A DNA stretch of 33,362 bases, taken from assembly GCA_014653815.1 (NCBI GenBank), contig JACWDZ010000009.1, positions 1-33,362 of the forward strand, in the 5' to 3' direction. The notes beneath the pieces were generated by a model that ran no database searches, was not told the DNA's origin, and was given only the letters and a program-made list of their open reading frames with translations. This document shows, piece by piece, positions 25,328-32,595 of this stretch. Source of the DNA: Pelagibacterales bacterium SAG-MED29. Its GTDB lineage: Bacteria; Pseudomonadota; Alphaproteobacteria; Pelagibacterales; Pelagibacteraceae. The translations under genes and the position numbers were made by a program. The first letter of the stretch is position 1; each line of letters starts with the position of its first letter.

Positions 25328-26431
25328 TTACTTATCTTCTTTTTCTTCGCTAATTTTTTCGTTTGGTGAAGGGTTTCCTTCTAATTCTTTAGATATTGCA
25401 GCTGCCTCATCACGAATAACTTTTTCAATTTCGTCAGCGACATTAGGATTTTTTTCTAAGTAGATTTTTGCATTTTCTCTACCTTGTCCTATTTTTTCAC
25501 CATTGTATGCATACCAAGCGCCTGATTTTTCAACTACGCCTGCTTTAGCACCGAGATCAACTAATTCTCCAACTTTGCTAATACCTTTTCCATACATCAA
25601 GTCAAACTCAACAACTTTAAATGGTGGAGCGACTTTATTTTTAATAACCTTAACTCTTGTTGAATTTCCAATTATTTGTTCTTTATCTTTAATTGCTCCT
25701 ATTCTTCTTATGTCCATTCTTACAGATGAATAAAATTTTAATGCATTTCCGCCTGATGTTGTTTCTGGATTTCCAAACATGACACCAATTTTCATCCTAA
25801 TTTGATTTATAAATATAACCATTGTATTTGATTTAGAAACCGAGCCAGTTAATTTCCTTAAAGCTTGACTCATTAGTCTAGATTGAAGGCCTACATGGTG
25901 ATCACCCATTTCTCCTTCTAGTTCTGCTTTTGGCGTCAATGCTGCAACAGAATCAACAACTAACACGGAGATAGAGCCTGATTTAATTAATGTATCAGTT
26001 ATTTCTAAAGCCTGTTCTCCTGTGTCTGGCTGTGAAATTAAAAGTTCTTCTGTTTTTACTCCAAGTTTTTTTGCATAAACTGGATCCATTGCATGTTCGG
26101 CATCAACAAAAGCACATATTCCACCTGCTTTTTGTGCTTCAGCTACAACTTGCAATGCAAGTGTTGTTTTACCAGATGACTCTGGTCCATATATTTCTAT
26201 AATTCTTCCTTTTGGCAAACCGCCTATTCCTAAGGCTAAGTCTAAACTTAATGATCCTGTAGAAATAGCTTCAACGTCTAATGCCTGTTGTTGGCCAAGC
26301 CTCATTACTGAGCCTTTTCCAAAATTTTGGTCTATTTGGCTAATAGCGGCCTCTAAAGACTTCTTTTTTTCCTTTAATTCCTGATCTTTCTTATTGTCTG
26401 TTTTTACAACTTTTAAATTATTTTTAGTCAT
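25328..26431 (-). CDS. recA: Recombinase RecA
   Basis: Strand-exchange ATPase of homologous recombination. From the chosen ATG the protein is 367 residues. Walker A GPESSGKT lies near 82-89, then Walker [12 protein letters not shown], the L1/L2 DNA-binding region ([42 protein letters not shown]) and an acidic C-terminus (SEEKEDK). An in-frame TTG 21 codons upstream is rejected: it lies in the -35 region of the likely promoter, while the ATG has AAGGAT at a good distance. The nonstandard N-terminal extension of about 20 Lys/Asn-rich residues is in line with the base composition. Confidence 0.98.
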   Translation of the reverse strand: MTKNNLKVVKTDNKKDQELKEKKKSLEAAISQIDQNFGKGSVMRLGQQQALDVEAISTGSLSLDLALGIGGLPKGRIIEIYGPESSGKTTLALQVVAEAQKAGGICAFVDAEHAMDPVYAKKLGVKTEELLISQPDTGEQALEITDTLIKSGSISVLVVDSVAALTPKAELEGEMGDHHVGLQSRLMSQALRKLTGSVSKSNTMVIFINQIRMKIGVMFGNPETTSGGNALKFYSSVRMDIRRIGAIKDKEQIIGNSTRVKVIKNKVAPPFKVVEFDLMYGKGISKVGELVDLGAKAGVVEKSGAWYAYNGEKIGQGRENAKIYLEKNPNVADEIEKVIRDEAAAISKELEGNPSPNEKISEEKEDK

Positions 26432-26466
26432 TTTTATCCTTTTTTTTGTTTCGAATCGTTGTAATA

Positions 26467-26494
26467 AATGTACACATTTTGTTCTTTTTTGCAA
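26467..26494 (-). promoter_or_regulatory. recA: Candidate recA promoter
   Basis: Leftward, TTGCAA and TACATT stand 16 bases apart, putting the transcript start about 30 bases before the recA ATG. Within the spacer is GAAC-N7-GTAC (26470-26484), one base off the alphaproteobacterial LexA box pattern GAAC-N7-GAAC. That match is weak and I treat it as unproven. Confidence 0.4.
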
Positions 26495-26525
26495 GAAGTA
26501 TTAAAAAAGCCTTTATGATAGGTGT

Positions 26526-27821
26526 TTATAGAGACTTAATAGAACTTGAAGACAAAGTGCCTAGCTGAAAAGCAAGTTCAAATTTAGAAATTATAAAATC
26601 TCTTTCTGCTTTAGCAAAAGCTATTCTCGAGTCTAAAAGCAAGCTTCTGGATTGAATAACTTCAAGGGTGGTTCTTGTATTGCCAGAGTCATATTCAAGT
26701 GTAATTCCTTCATTGGCAATTTCAGCAGCTTTTAACTGAGACTCAGTTGCAATTAATACACTTTCAGATGATTGATATTTAGACCATGCATTAGTGGTAT
26801 CTGTAACAACTCTATTCTCAGCATCCTCTGCTAACAATAAAGATCTTTGTTTTTTTAAAGATGATTTTTTAATAGAAGAAATATTTTCTCCACCTTTAAT
26901 TATAGGCCAAGTTATAGTGGCCTTAACAGTCTCTTGGTCTAGCTCATCAATTGTTGAGCTATAGTCTTTATTTTCTGATTTAGAATAATTGATTGATGCT
27001 GATGGAGCTAATCTAGCTTTTTCTATATTTAAATCTTTTTCTGCTATTTGATAATCTAGCTTGGCAATTAGTAAATCAGCGTTATTTAATTTTGCAAGAT
27101 TTATTGCCTCATTTAAGGTATTAGGTAAATCAATCTCTACTCTTTCATTAACATTAATAGAGGTAGGAGCTTTTACTCTTATTACTCTTTCAAAACTTGT
27201 TTTTGAAGCTAATAATTCTGTTTTTGCCTTTATAAGGTTAGCATTAGCGCCTGCAAGAGAAGATTCGGACTGAGCTAAATCAGTTAAAGTAATTTCACCC
27301 TTTTGTAATCTAGCGCTATCGGACTCGACTTGTCTTTCAAATAAATTGACATTGGACAAGTTGAATTCTTCATTTTTAGTTTTAAATATAAAATCAAAAT
27401 ATGCTGAAATAGTATCCAAAATTGTCTGCTGTTCAGTTTGTTTAAGTTTAAAATCTGCTTGTCTAGACTCCAGTTCAGATTTTTTTAATAAATTATAGCC
27501 TTTAAAACCTTGAAATATTTTTTGATCTATAGATACAGTTGTTGTTTCTGTATCAAGATTTGAATCAGGCAAGTTTGATCCGCTGCTGTTAGTTTTATTA
27601 GTTGATTGCGAACTGCTTTGATCTCCAGATAATGAGATACTCGGTAAAAACTCACTTCTTGAGATATTAATATTTTCTTTGATTGATTTTTGGTTTTTTC
27701 TTTCTGCGTTTAAAATTAAATTATTCTTTAATGCAGTATCAACAAAATATTGAAGATGATTTTCTGCAATTACTGTATTAAAAAAAAATAATATAAAAAT
27801 TATATTTAATAAAAATTTCAT
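26526..27821 (-). CDS. TolC-family outer membrane channel protein
   Basis: A 431-residue exported protein. The signal peptide covers residues 1-19 (hydrophobic core, cleavage after VIA). The mature part is two tandem outer-membrane efflux repeats of long amphipathic helices (for example NLFERQVESDSARLQKGEIT and QLKAAEIANEGITLEYDSG), each followed by the Leu-Asp-Val-I/L-Q-S-type turn (TTLEVIQSRSLLLDSR), as in TolC. TolC trimers serve tripartite efflux pumps and type I secretion. No inner-membrane pump or adaptor is adjacent, so the channel may be shared, possibly with the RND exporter encoded elsewhere in this window. Its ATG directly abuts the stop of the upstream kinase gene. Confidence 0.9.
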   Translation of the reverse strand: MKFLLNIIFILFFFNTVIAENHLQYFVDTALKNNLILNAERKNQKSIKENINISRSEFLPSISLSGDQSSSQSTNKTNSSGSNLPDSNLDTETTTVSIDQKIFQGFKGYNLLKKSELESRQADFKLKQTEQQTILDTISAYFDFIFKTKNEEFNLSNVNLFERQVESDSARLQKGEITLTDLAQSESSLAGANANLIKAKTELLASKTSFERVIRVKAPTSINVNERVEIDLPNTLNEAINLAKLNNADLLIAKLDYQIAEKDLNIEKARLAPSASINYSKSENKDYSSTIDELDQETVKATITWPIIKGGENISSIKKSSLKKQRSLLLAEDAENRVVTDTTNAWSKYQSSESVLIATESQLKAAEIANEGITLEYDSGNTRTTLEVIQSRSLLLDSRIAFAKAERDFIISKFELAFQLGTLSSSSIKSL

Positions 27822-28742
27822 TTATTTGTAAAAGCTCATTTTAGTTGATCTATGTTTTTTATCTAAAAAAATAGTTAAATCAGATATTTGAGAAAAATCT
27901 TTCATCATATTTCTCGTTATTCTCTCGTAAAACATTATAAATTCTCTAATTTTAGATTTTGACATATTATTTTTATTTTTTGAAGTCAATTTTAATTTTT
28001 GCTCCTGATCCAAACGCCATTGAAATATACGATTAAAGCTTGGTGCTTTTAAATAAACCAATTTATCTATTTTGCTAAAAAGTTTTTTATAAGGTTTTTT
28101 TAATTGATTGTTCACTTTTTTTCTCCATTTTATATCTGTATCATGTTTTTTTTCAATCATGTTTAAAGGTTTTTTAAGAAGATTTTCTTTTTGATGTTTT
28201 GCCCCAACACACCATCCTTCAAAAATAATTATACTCGGAGGTTTTTTAATCTTTATCCATTGATTTTTTTTGGACCTATCGTCTATTGATTTGTCAAACT
28301 TTGGTATTAGAACTGGTTTGAAAAATTTTTTTTTCAGATTTTTAAAAGTCTTGTTTATTAGATGAATATCGTGTGTTCCTGGCACTCCTCTGGTTAAAAA
28401 TAGTGGGTGAACTTTCTTAGACATTTTTTTTCTTTCTGACTTAGTTTTATAAAAATCATCTATTGAAAATACACATAAATCTAATCCATACTTTTTTTTT
28501 AAAATAAATTTTAAGATTCCTGTAATAGTACTTTTCCCAGCTCCCTGCCCGCCAGATAGTCCAATAATTTTTGTTTTATTATCTATTTTATATGTTGAAT
28601 AAATCCAATCAGAAAGTGGTAAGTAAAAAGTATTAAATTTTCCAATTTTATCTACTATAGGTTTGCCAGCTACTTCTTTCTTTTTTAAATATTCTAAATA
28701 TTTTTTTCTAATACTTAAATAATCATAACTTTTAAAATTCAT
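27822..28742 (-). CDS. D-glycerate 3-kinase-like P-loop kinase
   Basis: Likely phosphorylates D-glycerate to 3-phosphoglycerate. The 306-residue protein has Walker A GLSGGQGAGKST (61-72), FSIDDFYKTKSER, the HPLFLTRGVPGTHD segment and IIFEGWCVGA, which together are characteristic of the plant/yeast-type GLYK family related to uridine kinase and phosphoribulokinase. The C-terminal third is rich in Lys and aromatic residues (WRLDQEQKLK). In this organism it could return glycerate from glyoxylate or serine turnover to glycolysis; that is inferred. Five bases after the GFA-domain gene and abutting the TolC-like gene, so all three are probably co-transcribed. Confidence 0.82.
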   Translation of the reverse strand: MNFKSYDYLSIRKKYLEYLKKKEVAGKPIVDKIGKFNTFYLPLSDWIYSTYKIDNKTKIIGLSGGQGAGKSTITGILKFILKKKYGLDLCVFSIDDFYKTKSERKKMSKKVHPLFLTRGVPGTHDIHLINKTFKNLKKKFFKPVLIPKFDKSIDDRSKKNQWIKIKKPPSIIIFEGWCVGAKHQKENLLKKPLNMIEKKHDTDIKWRKKVNNQLKKPYKKLFSKIDKLVYLKAPSFNRIFQWRLDQEQKLKLTSKNKNNMSKSKIREFIMFYERITRNMMKDFSQISDLTIFLDKKHRSTKMSFYK

Positions 28743-28747
28743 TGTTG

Positions 28748-29110
28748 TTATTTTTTATCTAAAGGATGATTTTTACCATCATTTGTAGCTACATTTTCTA
28801 ATTTAAAAATATCAATGTCATCTATACATCCAACATTAAATCCTGTCATATTTGGATTAGATCTTGGATTATGATGAGTATAAATTCCACAGTTAGAACA
28901 AAAATAATGTTTCGCAACTTTTGAATGAAATTGATAGAGATTTAATTTATCTTCTCCTTTTAAGATTTTAAAATCTTCATTTTTTACCATTGACATAATT
29001 GCTCCCTTTCTCTTGCAAATTGAACAATTACATCTAAGGACTTTTTCTAATTTATCGGAAACATTTATTTCTGCCTCTACTGTTCCGCAATGACAAGTTA
29101 ATTTTTTCAT
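28748..29110 (-). CDS. GFA/CENP-V domain zinc protein
   Basis: A 120-residue protein with the full cysteine pattern of the glutathione-dependent formaldehyde-activating (GFA)/CENP-V fold: Cys6-x-Cys8, Cys27-x-Cys29-xx-Cys32 and Cys71-xx-Cys74, enough for two zinc sites. The founding member was proposed to condense formaldehyde with glutathione, a function since disputed; most members have no proven reaction. Good ribosome-binding site AAGGAG. A perfect TATAAT (complement of 29178-29183) and three tandem 11-bp repeats lie upstream, so it probably has its own regulated promoter. It leads the run GFA, glycerate kinase, TolC-like. Confidence 0.85.
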   Translation of the reverse strand: MKKLTCHCGTVEAEINVSDKLEKVLRCNCSICKRKGAIMSMVKNEDFKILKGEDKLNLYQFHSKVAKHYFCSNCGIYTHHNPRSNPNMTGFNVGCIDDIDIFKLENVATNDGKNHPLDKK

Positions 29111-29191
29111 AAACTTCTCCTTCGATTATTAATAAATATCTAAATACCTATGTTTAAAGCTATTCACAATAAAACAAATTATAAAACAGAT

Positions 29192-29224
29192 GTTCCCCTT
29201 TTGATTCCCTTTTGATTCCTTTCG
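29192..29224. repeat. Three tandem 11-bp direct repeats upstream of the GFA gene
   Basis: Units on the plus strand are GTTCCCCTTTT, GATTCCCTTTT and GATTCCTTTCG, head to tail without spacing. The middle unit shares nine of eleven bases with each neighbour. The array starts nine bases upstream (on the gene's strand) of a perfect TATAAT -10, so it covers the -35 area and beyond. An 11-base period keeps the sites on one face of the helix, as in direct-repeat operators of OmpR/PhoB-type regulators. The regulator is unknown. Confidence 0.7.
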
Positions 29225-29243
29225 GGACTCTAAATACAACTTT

Positions 29244-30110
29244 TTAGTGTGTAATCTCATCTAATATATTTTCATTGCTCTTAATAAATTCTTTCTCATT
29301 TTCCCTCATGGATATAATAAAAATTAGTAAATTAAAAAATACTATCAAGACTTGAAAAGTGATTGCAAACAAACCTAATGCCTTAGTCAAAAAAGATAAT
29401 ATTATAATCATAAAAGTTGATCTCAAAAAAACTGTATATTTAAAAACTGCGATTATTGAAAATGAATGTATTGCAAGATTAAAAAGAGACATCTTTGAAG
29501 GGCCAAAATATCTTAGACCTCTAATTGAGTCTACTTCATTTAAAATTGTTAAGTGTTTTTTTACAGACCCTGAAAAGCTGCTCCACAAACTTGCTTTATC
29601 GTAAAGAATGTTTACATCTTTCTTGGTCAAACAACTATAATTACCAAAATTAATTTTTTTTCCTGTAAAAATAAAAGTAATTAATTTATGAGTGTGATAT
29701 AAAGTTTGAAATATCAGGCCTTCAGACCTCTTTATTCTTTTAGCCACAACTGAAGTTTCCGGTTTTTCACTAATTTTATTAATCAAGCTTCTTATTTCAA
29801 CTGGCCTATCTTCGCCATCGCTATCCATAACAATTACATAATCATATGTCTCATTTAAATTAATATATCTTAATCCAAAAGCATTACATCTTGCATGTCC
29901 TCTATTTTCTTTCATTGTAATAATCTTTAATGAATTGAAATTTTTTGGTTTAATAATCTTAGGTGTTTCTATTGTAGAGCTATCATTAACAATAATGCAT
30001 TCAAATTCGTATTTTTGAATATCTTTAATGACAGAATCTATTTCATTTAAAACTTTAAGAAGAGACTCCCAGTCATTATAAATAGGTAATAAAATAATGA
30101 TTTTTTTCAT
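29244..30110 (-). CDS. Family 2 glycosyltransferase, membrane-anchored
   Basis: A 288-residue GT2 enzyme. The N-terminal GT-A domain begins IILLPIYNDWESL, has CIIVNDSS (nucleotide binding), ENRGHARCNAFGLRYI, and the metal-binding DSD at 96-98 (VMDSDGEDRP). Two or three hydrophobic helices at the C-terminus (about 213-272) anchor it to the membrane, as in polyprenyl-phosphate sugar transferases of the dolichol-phosphate-mannose synthase/ArnC type. The next gene upstream is a GT39-like transferase that uses lipid-linked sugars, with a 4-base ATGA overlap; together they could make and then use a polyprenyl-phosphate sugar. The acceptor is unknown. Confidence 0.85.
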   Translation of the reverse strand: MKKIIILLPIYNDWESLLKVLNEIDSVIKDIQKYEFECIIVNDSSTIETPKIIKPKNFNSLKIITMKENRGHARCNAFGLRYINLNETYDYVIVMDSDGEDRPVEIRSLINKISEKPETSVVAKRIKRSEGLIFQTLYHTHKLITFIFTGKKINFGNYSCLTKKDVNILYDKASLWSSFSGSVKKHLTILNEVDSIRGLRYFGPSKMSLFNLAIHSFSIIAVFKYTVFLRSTFMIIILSFLTKALGLFAITFQVLIVFFNLLIFIISMRENEKEFIKSNENILDEITH

Positions 30111-31474
30111 TTCTGGCCTATCATACAGTATCCTACTGGTTTAATAGTCCCGTAAACACCAGGACAAATTTTTTTTAAAATTTCTGGGTTACCGGTATAA
30201 ATTACGCCATCAGAGCTATTAACTTGTGAAATTTTATTTTTTAATTCATTTGTCCATAAAGGTCTTGAAATTAGATGATAAGAAAGATTTCCAGCGTACC
30301 ATTCATCTCCTACAACTATTTTAATTTCATTTACAAAATTTTCATCCCACTTATTTTGAACTAAACGCGCTATTTCTTTTCCAGGATAGTCAGTCCTTTT
30401 GCTATCATTTGCGAATGAAACACTAAGATAAGATAATGGATACAGTAAAAATAAAAAGGTAAATAATAAAAAGAATCTTTTTAGATTATTAATTACAATA
30501 TTTTTTTGAAAAATATAAATTAACAAAACCCCAAAAAATAAATAAAAAGGTGTCATCCACATTGTTCTTATTTTAACTCCCATTATCATTGAAGTAAGTA
30601 ACATAAAAAATATTGGTGCTATAGTAGTTAAAAGTAAAAAAACTAATTTTTCGTCTTTTAAATTAATTTTAGGTTTTAATTTTTTTATAAGAAGAAAAGA
30701 CATTAAAAAAAAGGGTGTTAAAAGACCAATTTGTTTAACTAAAAAAATTAAAGGATAAATTAAATGGTCTATAAAACTCGCTTCTCCGCCAGTTCTGTGT
30801 AGCCCATAAGTGATAGTAATATAATCATTTTCAGTTAACCAGATTAAGTGCGGTAATATAATTAATAAGGTTATCGGCCCAGCAATAAAATAGTGGGAAA
30901 ATTTAATTTTTTTCTTTAAAAAATAAAAGAAAATAATTTTTACTCCTATAATTAAATAAATAAAAAGGTATTTTGATAAAATTCCTAAACCAGCAAATAA
31001 ACCTAAAAACACATAGTCAGTTACTTTGTCATACTTAATACATCTCCAAGTGTAATAAACCGTTAAAGCCCAAAAAGGTAATTGTGCAACATTTACGTTA
31101 AATTCTGGCGTTGTAAAATTATAAAAGTAAATACCCTCAAGTAAAAGTACTGACAAAAAAGCTAAATTTTTATCATTAAAAATTTCCTCTGAGAATTTAT
31201 AAACTGCGATAAAAGCAATTATCACAAAAATCTGACTTAAAAAATAATATGCCCAATCTTGACTGCCAAAAATTTGATAAAAAACTTCTAATACAAAAGC
31301 GCTTAACGGAGGATGTTTATTAAAACCCCAGTCTAAATTACTACCCCATGCCAAAGCTTCTATTATATCTAATGGTAAGTTCAAATTTGATATCGTCGGA
31401 ACTAAGGTCCAAACCACCAAATGGGATAATAGAAATATTAAAAAAATATTAGATATATTTTTCTTTTTAAGCAT
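30107..31474 (-). CDS. Family 39-like (ArnT/PMT type) membrane glycosyltransferase
   Basis: A 455-residue polytopic GT-C protein with about eleven hydrophobic helices. The first periplasmic loop has LNLPLDIIEALAWG (acidic Asp36 and Glu39), then WGFNKHPPLSAFVLEVFYQI, a pattern typical of bacterial GT39 proteins that transfer sugars from polyprenyl phosphate to lipids or proteins. The C-terminal soluble part (about residues 375-455) includes VGDEWYAGNLSYHLISRP. Likely substrate is lipid A, another glycolipid or an exported protein; the sequence does not say which. First gene of the leftward run, divergent from dksA. Confidence 0.85.
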   Translation of the reverse strand: MLKKKNISNIFLIFLLSHLVVWTLVPTISNLNLPLDIIEALAWGSNLDWGFNKHPPLSAFVLEVFYQIFGSQDWAYYFLSQIFVIIAFIAVYKFSEEIFNDKNLAFLSVLLLEGIYFYNFTTPEFNVNVAQLPFWALTVYYTWRCIKYDKVTDYVFLGLFAGLGILSKYLFIYLIIGVKIIFFYFLKKKIKFSHYFIAGPITLLIILPHLIWLTENDYITITYGLHRTGGEASFIDHLIYPLIFLVKQIGLLTPFFLMSFLLIKKLKPKINLKDEKLVFLLLTTIAPIFFMLLTSMIMGVKIRTMWMTPFYLFFGVLLIYIFQKNIVINNLKRFFLLFTFLFLLYPLSYLSVSFANDSKRTDYPGKEIARLVQNKWDENFVNEIKIVVGDEWYAGNLSYHLISRPLWTNELKNKISQVNSSDGVIYTGNPEILKKICPGVYGTIKPVGYCMIGQK

Positions 31475-31503
31475 TTTTTCAAATTAATACAATTTTTAAA
31501 CTA

Positions 31504-31531
31504 TTGACACGATTAAATTCAACCATATACT
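31504..31531 (+). promoter_or_regulatory. dksA: Consensus sigma-70 promoter of dksA
   Basis: TTGACA (31504-31509) and TATACT (31526-31531), 16 bases apart: a perfect -35 and a -10 with one mismatch. The expected transcript start is only about nine bases before the ATG, so the mRNA would be almost leaderless, with no room for a Shine-Dalgarno. It is the best promoter match in the window. Confidence 0.7.
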
Positions 31532-31546
31532 CCCTGAAATTCAAAA

Positions 31547-31972
31547 ATGCTTAAAAAGAAAACAACTAAAAAAAAATACATTCCTAATTCTAAAGAAAAG
31601 TATATGTGTTCTAAGCATAAAAAATATTTTACTGAAGAATTGATTAAATGGAAGAGAGAAATAATTAAATCCAATAATTTAGGTAATTTATTAAATTCTA
31701 CTGATGATAATATTTCATCAGCCGATATAGTAGATCAAGCGTCGTCATATACTGATAAGTCTGTAGAAATGAAAGCTCTTAATCGAAGTAGGAAACTAAT
31801 TTCTAAGATAAATTCTGCATTACAAAGAATAAAAGAAGGCACTTATGGTTACTGTCAAGAAACGAGTGAACCAATTGGTTTAAAAAGATTGATTGCTAGG
31901 CCGGTGGCCACTCTTTCAATTGAAGCTCAAGAAAAGCATGAAAGAGATGAAAAAATTTTTATTGATGATTAA
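31547..31972 (+). CDS. dksA: DksA/TraR family RNA polymerase-binding regulator, zinc-site degenerate
   Basis: DksA enters the RNA polymerase secondary channel and, with ppGpp, adjusts rRNA and amino-acid promoters. The 141-residue protein has the coiled-coil with the tip DxxDxA motif intact (Asp60, Asp63, Ala65), and the C-terminal EGTYGYC and LKRLIARPVATLSIEAQEKH region. Of the four zinc cysteines only Cys103 remains; the others are Thr106, Ser124 and Ala127, so the globular domain must fold without zinc. Zinc-independent DksA variants are known in other proteobacteria. A lysine-rich N-terminus precedes the core. The stop overlaps the convergent GST gene in a TTAA. Confidence 0.92.
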   Translation: MLKKKTTKKKYIPNSKEKYMCSKHKKYFTEELIKWKREIIKSNNLGNLLNSTDDNISSADIVDQASSYTDKSVEMKALNRSRKLISKINSALQRIKEGTYGYCQETSEPIGLKRLIARPVATLSIEAQEKHERDEKIFIDD

Positions 31973-32595
31973 GCTTTAGGAATAGCTTCATTTTTATTTA
32001 AAAGATCATATCCTTTTTGTACTGACTCTCTTTTTGAAATCTCTTCATACCATCTTGTTAAATTAATAAATCTTTTTAAACCTATATCATGCCATTCATG
32101 CCTAGCTATCCAAGGAAAGGTTGCTATATCAGCTATAGTATAATCTTTTCCAGCTAAATATTTTGAAACTGAAAGTCTTTCATCCAATTCTTTGTAGATC
32201 TTCTCAGCCATTTTAAAATATCTTTGTTCCCCAAATTCGCTTTTTCCAGGATTGTAATGATGAAACTGATGATGTTGGCCTAATAAAGGTCCGACGTATC
32301 CTATTTGACCCATTAACCATTGATTTATAATTGTCCTTTGATCTTTATCATAAAACTTTCCACTTTTTTCTCCAAGATAAATTAAAATTGCACCTGACTC
32401 AAAAAGGCTTTTTTTAGCATCATGATCGATTATTACTGGAATTTTTCTAAATGGGCTTAATCTTATAAAATCTGGTTTAAATTGTTCGTCTTTATTAATA
32501 TTTATTTTTGTAACTTTATATTCAAAATTAATTTCTTCTAACATAATTGATATTTTCTTGCCATTTGGAGTATTGGCCGTCAAAAGCTCAATCAT
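31969..32595 (-). CDS. Glutathione S-transferase family protein, nu-class-like (YfcG/YghU type)
   Basis: A 208-residue two-domain GST. The thioredoxin-like N-terminal domain has TANTPNGKKISIMLEE, where Thr/Asn replace the catalytic Tyr/Ser/Cys, then SPFRKIPVI with the cis-proline and LFESGAILIYL with the glutathione-binding Glu-Ser. The all-helical C-terminal domain has YLAGKDYTIADIATFPWI. The TPNG pattern matches the nu class (E. coli YfcG and YghU), which act as disulfide-bond reductases. The ATG overlaps the stop of the upstream reductase gene (ATGA), so the pair is co-translated, suggesting a shared redox role. Confidence 0.9.
   Translation of the reverse strand: MIELLTANTPNGKKISIMLEEINFEYKVTKININKDEQFKPDFIRLSPFRKIPVIIDHDAKKSLFESGAILIYLGEKSGKFYDKDQRTIINQWLMGQIGYVGPLLGQHHQFHHYNPGKSEFGEQRYFKMAEKIYKELDERLSVSKYLAGKDYTIADIATFPWIARHEWHDIGLKRFINLTRWYEEISKRESVQKGYDLLNKNEAIPKA

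Noticed and set aside
26470-26484. GAAC-N7-GTAC in the recA promoter, similar to the alphaproteobacterial LexA box
   Set aside because: One of the eight defining bases differs and only one site is in the window. Without a lexA gene or further sites I do not call an SOS operator.
26432-26494. Longer recA starting at an upstream TTG
   Set aside because: The extension overlaps the likely promoter, has no ribosome-binding site and is not part of the RecA family, while the downstream ATG has AAGGAT at good spacing.
29111-29243. Possible tRNA or small RNA gene in the gap between GT2 and GFA genes
   Set aside because: No cloverleaf arms or T-loop sequence can be found; the notable content is the tandem 11-bp repeat and a -10 box.
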